Counted from the stretch's first letter, positions 45,137 to 53,403 are shown. The stretch: 64,000 nt of DNA from JAVBQB01 sp031549265 (GCA_031549265.1 JAVBQB010000002.1:558001-622000), one strand, 5' to 3'. Notes: a model not told the origin generated them from the letters alone. A program made the numbers and translations.

Positions 45137-45499
45137 ATGACACCACGTCTGCTCGCAGAAAAGATGGCTGTGGTTCTTAACGCAAAAATGGCTCAGGATA
45201 TAGTGGTTCTCGAAGTCTCGGAATTGACTGTGATAACCGATTATTTTGTCATTTGCACAGGCAACTCGTCAACTCAGCTGAAGGCGATGTCCGAAGAAGT
45301 CGAACGAGTGCTCGAATTGGAGGGACAGCGCCCGCACCACATCGAGGGGTTTGCCGCCGGGGGTTGGGTTCTGCTCGATTACGGCGACGTTATTGCGCAC
45401 CTTTTCCTGAAAGATACGCGGGAGTTCTACTCGCTTGAGCGTCTCTGGAACGACGCTAAAACAATCGACGTCTCGGGACTGCTGACTCCGGGACGCTGA
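45137..45499 (+). CDS. rsfS: Ribosomal silencing factor RsfS
   Basis: A 120-residue protein that binds ribosomal protein L14 and blocks subunit joining when nutrients fall. Signature segments are VVLEVSELTVITDYFVICTG and AAGGWVLLDYGDVIAHLF with REFYSLERLW; the length is usual. GGAGGAAT lies before the ATG. It follows the LCP gene by 35 bases and leads to leuS 63 bases later. Confidence 0.95.
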   Translation: MTPRLLAEKMAVVLNAKMAQDIVVLEVSELTVITDYFVICTGNSSTQLKAMSEEVERVLELEGQRPHHIEGFAAGGWVLLDYGDVIAHLFLKDTREFYSLERLWNDAKTIDVSGLLTPGR

Positions 45500-45562
45500 C
45501 AGGAGATACCTTTTACAGGCGTATGTTTATCGAAATCTGTAACCGTCGAAAGTGGTGACACC

Positions 45563-47965
45563 TTGAAATACGAAAGCCAGAAGATAGAAAAGAAATGGCA
45601 GCAAAAGTGGGAGGAAGCGGGTCTTTTTCACGCCTCCGACAAATCGGACAAAACCAAGTACTACGCGCTGATCGAATTTCCTTATCCGTCGGGAAACGGT
45701 CTTCACGTCGGCCACGCCCGCCCCTATACCGCGCTTGACATTGTAGCCCGAAAAAGACGCATGCAGGGTTACAATGTGCTTTTTCCGATGGGATGGGACG
45801 CGTTCGGCCTTCCGACCGAAAATTACGCGATCGCTAACAAGATACATCCGCGCGTCGTAACCGCTAACAATATCGCCTTTTTCAAATCCCAGCTTCAAAT
45901 GCTGGGATACTCATTTGACTGGACCCGCGAGGTCAATACCACTGATCCCGGCTACTACCGGTGGACGCAGTGGATATTCCTCAAGATGTTTGAGCGCGGT
46001 CTTGCATATAAGGCGCATATGCCGGTCAACTGGTGCGTTTCCTGTAAATGCGTACTTGCCAACGAGGAAGTGGTTGACGGTATTTGTGAACGCTGCGGTT
46101 CGGACGTTGTGCGCCGCGAAAAGAGCCAGTGGATGCTGAAAATCACTGAGTATGCCCAGCGACTGCTGGACGATCTGGATTCGGTTGACTACCTGACGCG
46201 TGTCAAGGCGCAGCAGCGCAACTGGATCGGGCGCTCTACCGGTGCCGAAGTGACTTTTTCGACGTCGGCTGGTGACGAGATTCTGATCTTTACAACGAGG
46301 CCGGATACGCTTTTCGGCGCTACCTATATGGTCATGTCGCCCGAGCATCCGTTGATTGATAAATGGAAATCCGACCTGAAAAACGCCGATGAAGTTCTGT
46401 CTTACAGGGATCTGACCAACAAAAAGAGCGATTTTGAACGCACCGAGATGCAAAAGGATAAGACCGGAGTCAGGCTGGACGGCGTTTCGGCGGTGAACCC
46501 GGTAACGGGCGGCGAGATTCCAATCTATATCTCGGACTATGTGCTTATGTCCTACGGCACCGGAGCGATCATGGCGGTGCCCGGTCACGATTCGCGCGAC
46601 TGGGAATTCGCTAAAAAGTTTAACCTGCCCATAATCGAGGTCGTGGCGGGCGGCGACATTGAGCGGGAGGCATACACCAGTACGGACTCCGGCAAAATGG
46701 TCAACTCCGGATTTTTGACAGGGCTTGAAGTGGACGACGCGAAGGTCAAAATCACCGAATGGCTGGAGTCTCAGGGACTGGGACGTCCAAAAGTCAACTT
46801 CAAGCTGCGTGACTGGGTTTTCTCCCGTCAGCGGTATTGGGGAGAGCCGATTCCGATCGTGATCTGCCCGGAATGCGGATACGTTCCGCTGAGCGAAGCC
46901 GAGCTGCCGCTTGTGCTGCCGGAGGTGGAATCCTATGAGCCGACCGACACCGGAGAGTCACCGCTCGCGGCGATGCGCGACTGGGTAAAGACCAAATGTC
47001 CCAAATGCGGCTGCGACGCCGAACGCGAGACCGATACGATGCCCCAGTGGGCGGGCTCGTCTTGGTACTTCCTGCGGTACGCCGATCCGGATTGCAATAC
47101 TGCGCTGGCCTCGAAGGAGGCGCTCGACTACTGGACTCCGGTGGACTGGTATAACGGAGGCATGGAGCATACGACGCTGCACCTGCTCTATTCCAGGTTC
47201 TGGCACAAGTTTCTTTATGATATCGGCGTTGCCCCGACGGCTGAACCGTATTCGAAGCGCACCAGCCACGGGATGATTCTCGGCGAAACCGGCGAAAAGA
47301 TGTCCAAGTCGCGCGGCAACGTGGTCAACCCGAACGACATCGTCGACCAATACGGTGCCGATACGATGAGGCTTTATATTATGTTCATCGGCGACTTCGA
47401 GAAGGCGGCTCCATGGCAGTCAAACGCGGTCAAAGGTTGCCGGAGGTTCCTTGAGCGCGTGTGGAATATCGCGGAAGCAGCGACGACTGACCAGTCAGTA
47501 TCCAAAGCGAACGAGATTCCGGTGCACCGAGCGATCCGCAAAGTGACCGAGGACATTGAAGCGCTCAAGTTCAACACGGCGATCGCCGCGCTGATGTCGC
47601 TGGTCAATGATTTTTCCGATAATAAGGCGTCCAGGGGTGATCTGCGCGTCTTTCTGGCGCTCCTTTCCCCGTTTGCACCGCATATCGCCGAAGAGCTGTG
47701 GGAGATGCTGGGATTCTCCGGTTTTGCCGCCGCTCAGGAATGGCCGGTATATGATCCAGAAAAGTGCGTTGAGGCCGAAATTGAGATAGCGATCCAGGTC
47801 AACGGCAAGCTGCGCGCAACCACGAGGATACCGTCCGGCTCCGACGGCGACGCAATGCTGAGCGCGGCAAAAGACCAGCAAAAAATTGCCGAAATGATCG
47901 CGGGCAAAACCATTGTAAAAAGTATCATTATCCCTGGCAAACTGGTCAATCTCATTATCAAATAG
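45563..47965 (+). CDS. leuS: Leucyl-tRNA synthetase
   Basis: Charges tRNA-Leu. The 800-residue class I enzyme starts at TTG 45563 (GGTGA upstream) and has the HxGH motif in GNGLHVGHARPYTALD, a Zn site (CVSC ... CERCG near residue 155), the CP1 editing domain (about 220-390, with TTRPDTLFGATYMVMSPEHP), a second Cys set (CPECGY, CPKCGCD) and KMSKS in GEKMSKSRGN. The length fits the bacterial form. The 63-base gap before it is too short for a T-box. It ends the rsfS-leuS unit; no clear terminator was seen. Confidence 0.95.
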   Translation: MKYESQKIEKKWQQKWEEAGLFHASDKSDKTKYYALIEFPYPSGNGLHVGHARPYTALDIVARKRRMQGYNVLFPMGWDAFGLPTENYAIANKIHPRVVTANNIAFFKSQLQMLGYSFDWTREVNTTDPGYYRWTQWIFLKMFERGLAYKAHMPVNWCVSCKCVLANEEVVDGICERCGSDVVRREKSQWMLKITEYAQRLLDDLDSVDYLTRVKAQQRNWIGRSTGAEVTFSTSAGDEILIFTTRPDTLFGATYMVMSPEHPLIDKWKSDLKNADEVLSYRDLTNKKSDFERTEMQKDKTGVRLDGVSAVNPVTGGEIPIYISDYVLMSYGTGAIMAVPGHDSRDWEFAKKFNLPIIEVVAGGDIEREAYTSTDSGKMVNSGFLTGLEVDDAKVKITEWLESQGLGRPKVNFKLRDWVFSRQRYWGEPIPIVICPECGYVPLSEAELPLVLPEVESYEPTDTGESPLAAMRDWVKTKCPKCGCDAERETDTMPQWAGSSWYFLRYADPDCNTALASKEALDYWTPVDWYNGGMEHTTLHLLYSRFWHKFLYDIGVAPTAEPYSKRTSHGMILGETGEKMSKSRGNVVNPNDIVDQYGADTMRLYIMFIGDFEKAAPWQSNAVKGCRRFLERVWNIAEAATTDQSVSKANEIPVHRAIRKVTEDIEALKFNTAIAALMSLVNDFSDNKASRGDLRVFLALLSPFAPHIAEELWEMLGFSGFAAAQEWPVYDPEKCVEAEIEIAIQVNGKLRATTRIPSGSDGDAMLSAAKDQQKIAEMIAGKTIVKSIIIPGKLVNLIIK

Positions 47966-48017
47966 TAAACAAATAGTAAATATTGGAATCCGCGTTATAC
48001 TTGTTATTAATCTGCAC

Positions 48018-48047
48018 TTGACAAAGACACATGTCAGGAAATATAAT
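48018..48047 (+). promoter_or_regulatory. Promoter of rpsU
   Basis: TTGACA (48018-48023) and TATAAT (48042-48047), perfect boxes with 18-base spacing. Start near 48054 gives a leader of about 155 bases before rpsU that contains a hairpin and T run. The gap 47966-48017 shows nothing else. Confidence 0.88.
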
Positions 48048-48120
48048 AGATACATGCAAGTTACTTTTCATATGCTTGCTTATCGTTTGCTGTTGTGATC
48101 GGTGAGAGTGGCATGTTGTT

Positions 48121-48143
48121 CCGCCGCAGTGCGGCGGGGTTTT
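48121..48143 (+). terminator. Terminator-like hairpin in the rpsU leader
   Basis: CCGCCGC-AGT-GCGGCGG (48121-48137) followed by GGTTTTA, inside the rpsU leader. A second GC-rich element (CCCGATCGGG near 48178) overlaps the region before the ribosome binding site. Together they could form alternating structures that attenuate transcription or hide the start; no known family fits. Confidence 0.5.
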
Positions 48144-48209
48144 ACGGTCGTGTATTACCTAGTTCCTTGTATGCCGCCCGATCGGGGCGCTTCGGAGGGA
48201 GGGAAAACA

Positions 48210-48392
48210 ATGTCGGAAGTTCGCATCAAAGACAATGAGTCCTTGGATAGCGCAATTAAGAGATTCAAACGCAATTGCGCTAAGGCGGGAGTGCTTTCCG
48301 AGCTTCGTAAGCGCGAGCATTACGAGAGTCCAAGTGTAAAACGCCGAAAGAAATCCGAGGCGGCTCGTGCTAAGAAGAAAAAATTCAAATAA
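48210..48392 (+). CDS. rpsU: Small ribosomal subunit protein S21
   Basis: A 60-residue, strongly basic 30S protein that affects mRNA binding near the anti-Shine-Dalgarno region. MSEVRIKDNESLDSAIKRF and the Arg/Lys-rich C-terminus KRRKKSEAARAKKKKF are standard. GGAGGGAGGG precedes the ATG. An in-frame extension back to a GTG at 48102 is not supported because it would cross the leader hairpin. Own promoter and terminator. Confidence 0.95.
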   Translation: MSEVRIKDNESLDSAIKRFKRNCAKAGVLSELRKREHYESPSVKRRKKSEAARAKKKKFK

Positions 48393-48397
48393 TAATT

Positions 48398-48426
48398 AAT
48401 CCCCGTCTGACTGGCGGGGATTTTTT
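48398..48426 (+). terminator. Terminator of rpsU
   Basis: An 8-bp stem (AATCCCCG, 48398-48405, with 48415-48422), loop of 9, followed by a run of six T residues. Confidence 0.9.
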
Positions 48427-48488
48427 ATGCCCGAATACCGGAGCTCAAACAACACACAATATGAAAAACATATTGGAGTGAAAGTTTT

Positions 48489-48731
48489 ATGCATGACAAC
48501 TTTATCGGCACCGGAGCTAATCCAAATCCCGGTGTTCCCGCCCTGCCTGTCGGACTCGGGATGGAGCTCGCCCAGTATCCGCGGGCGATGGAGATTTTCT
48601 CCGGACTTTCCGACGAGCGCAAGACGGCGCTTATCGGCCACATTCAGGGCGCATTAACCGGAGAGGAAGCGAAAAACCGCGTAACCGATGCTGTAGCGCG
48701 CCTCGGTGAAGGCGACGTCCGCTTTTTTTAA
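48489..48731 (+). CDS. Small protein of unknown function
   Basis: An 80-residue protein starting at ATG 48489 with GGAGTGAAAG upstream. The first 25 residues are Pro/Gly-rich, and the rest is two predicted helices (ALPVGLGMELAQYPRAMEIFSGL and ALIGHIQGALTGEEAKNRVTDAVARLG, in part). No signal peptide or membrane helix. It probably is a real gene because of the site, the spacing behind rpsU's terminator and the absence of overlap. No family is recognised; a similar small helix protein downstream of rpsU is common in Clostridia by memory only. Confidence 0.7.
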   Translation: MHDNFIGTGANPNPGVPALPVGLGMELAQYPRAMEIFSGLSDERKTALIGHIQGALTGEEAKNRVTDAVARLGEGDVRFF

Positions 48732-48732
48732 G

Positions 48733-48768
48733 TTACGGACGCCGGACGTTTGCGTGCGGTGTCCGTAA
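48733..48768. terminator. Inverted repeat between convergent genes
   Basis: A 12-bp stem with one G-U pair (48733-48744 with 48757-48768) and a 12-base loop, between the small-protein gene and the - strand GH18-like gene. No T run lies on either side, so terminator function is tentative. Confidence 0.4.
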
Positions 48769-48793
48769 GCAGAGTCCGAACCCTCGCTCTGGC

Positions 48794-49576
48794 TTACAGG
48801 AGCGGCACGTTCAGAAGATCAGGCAGCAGTTCTCTGATCTCGGGGAACAGCGCGACCGCGTACCGGCAGTTCATTGCGGCGGCAATTCTCAGCTTGGCCG
48901 CGATACTTCGCGCGTCGTCGAACAAAACGAAATGAATGTCACCGTCGAAGTCCTTATATGTAAAATAATTGGCGCTGAGTTCGCTTGAGAAAAAAGTCAG
49001 CGGGTCATACTTTTCAAACAGGGCGGCCAGCCCATCCTGTCCAAGCTCGACCGTGGGGGACTCGCCGACGGGAAGCCGGTAATCGTGGAACAGCGGCGTT
49101 ATTTCCAGCGCGGGCGATTTGCCGTTGCGCTCGATCCAGTCGCTCAGCATTAATTTATATGACCCGCCGGTCACAGCGCTCGCGACCAGAATATGCGCAC
49201 GTTTTGATGCTGCTGAATACCTCTCTCTGATCAGCAGCGGCGTATTCTGGTTGCGGGCGTCGAACTCTTCAATGAATTTGCCGAGCTCCGGACGTATATC
49301 GCCCTCGAAATCGCAAATCAGCCCGGTGTATTCCCGGAGCTTGTTTTCCCGTGCGATCTCGCGGCAAAGAGCGTCGTATGAGCCGCCGGAGCCGCTGTAA
49401 CCGTCGTCGCTCAGCAGCATAAAGCCGCCTTTCTGCGACATACCGACGCTGCGTTTCAAGAGCGTCAGGTCGGAGCCGATCTTATACGCCATATGCGCGA
49501 TCGGCAGCTTAAAGGACGACGCGGATCTGGAGTCTTCAGGAGTGGAGGCTAGAATAAGAATCAGGTTATCGCTCAC
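48794..49576 (-). CDS. GH18/YaaH-like TIM-barrel protein, cytoplasmic form
   Basis: A 260-residue protein, start GTG at 49576 with GGGGGAG upstream. No signal peptide. The sequence has features of the GH18 chitinase-like barrel found in spore-cortex hydrolases (SleL/YaaH): a GLICDFEGDIRPEL segment resembling the DxxDxE strand, and VLFDDARSIAAKLRIAAAMNCRYAVAL resembling the conserved wall-hydrolase end FEDARSLxAK (quoted in part). The canonical second catalytic acid reads DFEG, so the proton donor is present but the strand is not typical. Activity may be lost or it could act on internal or spore-mother-cell material. This is inference from motif similarity; confidence in the family is moderate. 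Confidence 0.6.
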   Translation of the reverse strand: MSDNLILILASTPEDSRSASSFKLPIAHMAYKIGSDLTLLKRSVGMSQKGGFMLLSDDGYSGSGGSYDALCREIARENKLREYTGLICDFEGDIRPELGKFIEEFDARNQNTPLLIRERYSAASKRAHILVASAVTGGSYKLMLSDWIERNGKSPALEITPLFHDYRLPVGESPTVELGQDGLAALFEKYDPLTFFSSELSANYFTYKDFDGDIHFVLFDDARSIAAKLRIAAAMNCRYAVALFPEIRELLPDLLNVPLL

Positions 49577-49589
49577 GCAAACTCCCCCT

Positions 49590-49618
49590 TTTCAATCACG
49601 GTGCGTATATGGTATACT
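49590..49618 (+). promoter_or_regulatory. Putative promoter of the yqeG-nfo-pepP unit
   Basis: TTTCAA (49590-49595) and TATACT (49613-49618) with 17 bases between, in the divergent gap with the - strand gene. The -35 match is weak, so this is tentative. Confidence 0.4.
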
Positions 49619-49705
49619 AACAATAATAAAAATCCGGGCTCGGACATTTTGAGACCTGTATTTATCTTTATTTCCGGTCGGACCGTAATATGTCAGGAGG
49701 ATTCG

Positions 49706-50209
49706 ATGCCATTCGATATGGTTCCCGATATTGTGCTGGGCCGAATTACCGAAATCACTCCGGAGCTTCTCCGGGAGCTTGATGTCGGCGCTTTGGTTTG
49801 CGACCTTGACTGTACGCTGGGCGATTACGAATCGCTTGTGCCGGATGATTTCATAATAGACTGGGCAAATGCGCTTAAAGCCTCGGGAATAAAGCTGCTG
49901 GTGCTCTCCAACAACGGACCGGACAGGGTAGCTGTTTTCTGTGATAAGCTGGACGTGCCCTACATAAGCTATGCGAAGAAACCGTTCAAGTCCGGATATA
50001 TACAGGCTGCGAACAAGCTGGGACTGCTCTGCGGCAATATCGCTATGGTTGGCGATAAGATTTATACAGATATTTGGGGAGCGAAGCGCGTCGGAATGAA
50101 AACGCTGCTTGTTGAGCCGATCGGCCTTAATAAGCGTCTTCACCATAAGCTGAGGAGGCTGACGGAAATTCCGTTTATCCGGGCCTCGGACAGAAAGCGC
50201 GGTAAATGA
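49706..50209 (+). CDS. yqeG: YqeG family HAD-type phosphatase
   Basis: A 167-residue HAD superfamily IIIA phosphatase. The nucleophile motif is CDLDCTLG (near residue 33), LLVLSNNG gives motif II, and MVGDKIYTDIWGAKRVGMKTLLV is the C-terminal motif set. ATG 49706 is chosen for AGGAGG upstream; a 35-residue extension is not supported. In many Firmicutes yqeG sits with yqeH and nadD genes; here it begins a separate small unit followed by endonuclease IV. The substrate is not known in vivo. Confidence 0.92.
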   Translation: MPFDMVPDIVLGRITEITPELLRELDVGALVCDLDCTLGDYESLVPDDFIIDWANALKASGIKLLVLSNNGPDRVAVFCDKLDVPYISYAKKPFKSGYIQAANKLGLLCGNIAMVGDKIYTDIWGAKRVGMKTLLVEPIGLNKRLHHKLRRLTEIPFIRASDRKRGK

Positions 50210-50249
50210 CCGGCAGTTTCGCGCCGTTAACATGATTGAGGGAGAGATT

Positions 50250-51116
50250 ATGGAAGCTCGATTCGGCCCCGCCGGAAATTCCGATTCATTCGCAAGCTAC
50301 GCCAAGACCACGCTGAAAGCGCCCGAATGGCTCAAGGCCATGGGACTGGGCGCTTATGAATATCAGTGCGGCAGAGGCGTGAATATAAGTGAGGAGACGG
50401 CGCGCAAGCTGGGAGAGGCCGCGCAAAGCAACGGAATCAGGCTGTCGCTGCACGCGCCGTACTATATAAACCTCGCGAATCCCGAGCCGGAGCGGGTTGA
50501 CGCGAATATCGAATACATCAGGAAAAGCGCCAGGGCGGCTGATAATATGGGAGCCGTCCGCATCGTTGTTCATACCGGAGCCGCCGGGGGGATCGACCGC
50601 CGGGAAGCGCTAGAAACCGCGAAAGTAACGATGGCAAAAGCACTCGAGGTCTGCCGGAGCGAGGGGCTGGGGCATATTACAATCTGCCCGGAAACCATGG
50701 GAAAAATCAACCAGCTCGGTGACCTTGACGAGGTGCTGGAGCTCTGCGGGATAGACGAGTCGCTGCTGCCCTGCGTTGACTTCGGGCATCTTTACGCCCG
50801 GAGCCTGGGTGAACATCGTTTCAGGGAGCATTTCGAGCCGATGTTTGACAGGATGGAGCGGGCGCTGGGAATAGACCGCGTGCGGCCGCTGCACATCCAC
50901 TTTTCGCAGATTCAGTATGGCAAGAGCGGCGAAGTACGCCACCTTGAATACGGAAACGGCGAATACGGCCCTGATTTCGACCCCATAGCGGCGATTATGG
51001 CGGAGCGGGATTACGTCCCGACGCTGATATGCGAGTCGCGCGGCACCCAAGCCGAGGACGCGGTCAGACTTCAGGAAATATTTAATGCCGAAGTTAAAAG
51101 ATGTAAAAATATATAA
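50250..51116 (+). CDS. nfo: Endonuclease IV family AP endonuclease
   Basis: A 288-residue TIM-barrel metal enzyme that cuts at abasic sites. Ligand residues can be aligned with the E. coli enzyme: H in SLHAPYY, H in VVHTGAA, E in ICPETMGK, D and H in CVDFGHLYA, H in LHIHFS, H in EVRHLEYG and E in LICESRG. The acid that usually precedes the last histidine (DRH) reads VRH here, a variation I remember from clostridial members. The ATG 50250 has GGGAGAG before it; ATG 50232 is an alternative. AP-site activity is probable, not proven by sequence. Confidence 0.85.
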   Translation: MEARFGPAGNSDSFASYAKTTLKAPEWLKAMGLGAYEYQCGRGVNISEETARKLGEAAQSNGIRLSLHAPYYINLANPEPERVDANIEYIRKSARAADNMGAVRIVVHTGAAGGIDRREALETAKVTMAKALEVCRSEGLGHITICPETMGKINQLGDLDEVLELCGIDESLLPCVDFGHLYARSLGEHRFREHFEPMFDRMERALGIDRVRPLHIHFSQIQYGKSGEVRHLEYGNGEYGPDFDPIAAIMAERDYVPTLICESRGTQAEDAVRLQEIFNAEVKRCKNI

Positions 51117-51130
51117 GCGAGGAATAATAT

Positions 51131-52201
51131 ATGCCCAATAACCTTGACCGGATTCAAACCGCTCTCAAAAACTCTGACGTAGACGCAGTTTTGCTTAATT
51201 CGATTCCCGACCGCCAGTTCGCAACAGGTTTTCACTCGACCGCCGGTTATGCTTTTATTACTCCGGACAGCGCCGCGTTCCTGATCGATTTTCGTTACAT
51301 CGACGCCGCCCGCAAAGAGATTGAGGGCTTTGACATCGTCATGGCGACCAGCGAACTGAAGTATGAGACGATCATCAACGATATCATCGCGAAAAAAGGG
51401 ATAAAGAGGGTCGGATTTAAACAAGACGGAATCACTTACGCGCAGTTCACGGCTCTGGAGAAGTTGATAAACGCGGAGCTCGTGCCGTCCGGGGACATGA
51501 TTAACGGCCTCAGGGCGTCGAAACAGGCGTGGGAAATCGAATACATGCAGCGGGCTCAGGATATCTCGGAAGAGGTGCTGGACGAGGTGCTGGGGCTTCT
51601 CAGGCCGGGCATTTCCGAGGTCGAGGTGTCGGCGGAGATTGTCTACAGGATAATCAAGAAAGGCGCTGACGGAATCTCGTTTGACCCGATTGTCGTTTCC
51701 GGGCCGAATTCGGCGCTTCCGCACGGCGTTCCGGGCAGCCGGAGGATCGAGCACGGGGACTTTGTCACGCTGGATTTCGGTTCGCGTTACAGGGGCTACT
51801 GCTCGGATATGACCAGGACGGTCGCCATCGGCAGCGCCACCGACGAAATGAAAAAAATATACGAAATAGTTCACCGCGCCCAGCAGACGGGAATTGACGC
51901 TATGCGCGCCGGAGTGGTCGGCAGCGAGGTGGACGCGGCGTCCCGGGCGGTAATATCCGCCGAAGGCTACGGCGAATATTTCGGGCACGGCTTCGGCCAC
52001 AGCGTCGGGCTTGAGGTGCACGAATCCCCGAACGCCAATACGATTGAAACCAAGACACTGCCAAAAGGCGCCGTCGTCACAGCCGAGCCGGGTATCTATC
52101 TTCCGGGCAAGTTTGGCGTCAGAATTGAGGACATGCTGGAGATTACCGAAAACGGCTCCCGAAATTTGACAAAAGCTGCGAAGGCTCTGCTGATTCTGTG
52201 A
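51131..52201 (+). CDS. Xaa-Pro aminopeptidase/dipeptidase (M24)
   Basis: A 356-residue creatinase/prolidase-type peptidase, cytosolic, that removes N-terminal residues next to proline. The N-terminal domain (residues 1-125) is followed by the metal-binding pita-bread fold with ligands D in VTLDFGSRY, D in SDMTRTV, H in FGHGFGHSVGLEVHE, E in AEPGIYLP and E in GVRIEDM. All five metal ligands are present. GAGG lies before the ATG, 14 bases after the nfo stop. efp follows 117 bases later, a common pairing (pepQ/efp) in Firmicutes. Confidence 0.92.
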   Translation: MPNNLDRIQTALKNSDVDAVLLNSIPDRQFATGFHSTAGYAFITPDSAAFLIDFRYIDAARKEIEGFDIVMATSELKYETIINDIIAKKGIKRVGFKQDGITYAQFTALEKLINAELVPSGDMINGLRASKQAWEIEYMQRAQDISEEVLDEVLGLLRPGISEVEVSAEIVYRIIKKGADGISFDPIVVSGPNSALPHGVPGSRRIEHGDFVTLDFGSRYRGYCSDMTRTVAIGSATDEMKKIYEIVHRAQQTGIDAMRAGVVGSEVDAASRAVISAEGYGEYFGHGFGHSVGLEVHESPNANTIETKTLPKGAVVTAEPGIYLPGKFGVRIEDMLEITENGSRNLTKAAKALLIL

Positions 52202-52209
52202 AATTTGTC

Positions 52210-52278
52210 TTGCTATATTCATATTATCGGTATAAAATACTTAGAGACGTTTTCCGGATTATTTTCACTCGTGAAAAT
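52210..52278 (+). promoter_or_regulatory. Promoter and palindrome upstream of efp
   Basis: TTGCTA (52210-52215) and TAAAAT (52233-52238), 17 bases apart, would start transcription near 52245. Just downstream, 52261-52278 is a perfect palindrome, ATTTTCAC-TC-GTGAAAAT, eight bases per arm, 41 bases before the efp start. It could be an operator or a short RNA hairpin. Confidence 0.5.
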
Positions 52279-52318
52279 GTTAAAATGTTTGCTAATCTAG
52301 ATGAGGGATGGAAATAAT

Positions 52319-52882
52319 ATGATTACAGCGGGCGATTTTAGAAACGGCTTGACCTTTGATATGGATGGACAGGTTATGCAGGTTGTCGAGTTCCAGCACG
52401 TTAAGCCGGGAAAAGGCGCGGCATTTGTGCGCGCGAAAATAAAGAACGTTATCAGCGGCTCAGTTATTGAGCGTACATTTAACCCCACGGATAAATTTGA
52501 GAACGCGTTCATAGAGCGCAAGGACATGCAGTATCTTTACGCGGACGGCAACCTCTATTACTTTATGGACGTGGAATCATACGAGCAGATGCCGCTTAAC
52601 GCCGACAAGCTGGGCGAGAGCTTCCGCTTCATGAAAGAAAACATGGTCGTCAAGGTTCTGATTTACAGGGGCAATGTTTTCGGAGTCGAGCCGCCGAACT
52701 TCGTTGAGCTCCAGGTCACCGAGACCGACCCCGGATTCCGCGGAGATACCGCTACCAATGTGCTCAAACCCGCGACTCTGGAGACCGGAGCCGTTGTAAA
52801 AGTTCCGCTGTTTATCGATACGGGAGACGTCATCAAGATCGATACGCGAACAGGAGAATATCTCGAGCGTTCGAAGGGCTGA
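52319..52882 (+). CDS. efp: Translation elongation factor P
   Basis: Relieves ribosome stalling at polyproline stretches. The 187-residue protein has the three beta domains of EF-P; the loop that reaches the peptidyl-transferase centre is HVKPGKGAAFVRAK, with lysine 32 the usual modified residue. ATG 52319 has GGGATGG ahead; an in-frame ATG six codons earlier overlaps this site and is less likely. No modification genes (epmA/epmB or ymfI-like) are in the window. Confidence 0.95.
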   Translation: MITAGDFRNGLTFDMDGQVMQVVEFQHVKPGKGAAFVRAKIKNVISGSVIERTFNPTDKFENAFIERKDMQYLYADGNLYYFMDVESYEQMPLNADKLGESFRFMKENMVVKVLIYRGNVFGVEPPNFVELQVTETDPGFRGDTATNVLKPATLETGAVVKVPLFIDTGDVIKIDTRTGEYLERSKG

Positions 52883-52934
52883 TTGTCCGGACTCTCGAGT
52901 TTATCACTGAAATAATTCCTAAGGATGTGCAATT

Positions 52935-53381
52935 ATGGGCTATATTGACAAAATTTCTTACCTGCAAGGACTTGCCGACGGCGTCGGACTTGACGAGTCG
53001 GTCAAAGAGCAGAGACTTCTCAAAGCGGTTATCGAAGCGCTGACTGAGGTCGGCAAAGCAATTGAAGACCTTGAAGACACCGCGACCTCGCTCGGCAGCG
53101 AATTTGACGAACTCGGCAATGATGTCAGCTCCATCGAAGATATCCTGTTCAGCATGGACGGCTTTGATGACGACGACGATGACGATGACGATGATGACGA
53201 CGACGAATATGAGGACAAGTGCCCGGCTTGCGGTGAGATAATCCCGATGGGCGTGGAAGAATTTAATCAGGGATTTGTGATATGCCCGAAGTGCAACGAG
53301 AAACTGGTTTTTGAGTTTGAGGATGACGACGATTGCTGCTGCGGTCATCATCACCATAAGCACGGGGAAGACGACGAATAA
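52935..53381 (+). CDS. CD1247-like zinc-ribbon protein with poly-Asp run
   Basis: A 148-residue protein. Residues 1-75 are helical and acidic (MGYIDKISYLQGLADGVGL, SEFDELGNDVSSIEDILF) and match my memory of the CD1247 N-terminal domain of Clostridia. A run of 13 aspartates (about residues 78-90) is encoded by alternating GAT/GAC codons. A zinc ribbon follows (CPACG ... CPKCN), and the C-terminus is another metal-rich patch, CCCGHHHHKHG. RBS AAGGATG lies before the ATG. Function is unknown; metal binding is likely from the residues. It follows efp by 52 bases. Confidence 0.8.
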   Translation: MGYIDKISYLQGLADGVGLDESVKEQRLLKAVIEALTEVGKAIEDLEDTATSLGSEFDELGNDVSSIEDILFSMDGFDDDDDDDDDDDDDEYEDKCPACGEIIPMGVEEFNQGFVICPKCNEKLVFEFEDDDDCCCGHHHHKHGEDDE

Positions 53382-53403
53382 TCGCCTGAATTATTGTTTC
53401 GCA

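Noticed and set aside
48102..48209. Upstream extension of rpsU from a GTG
   Set aside because: Crosses the leader hairpin, and S21 begins at the ATG with GGAGGGAGGG.
53166..53207. GAT/GAC repeat as a CRISPR or DNA repeat element
   Set aside because: It is a codon run for poly-aspartate inside an open frame, with no spacers.
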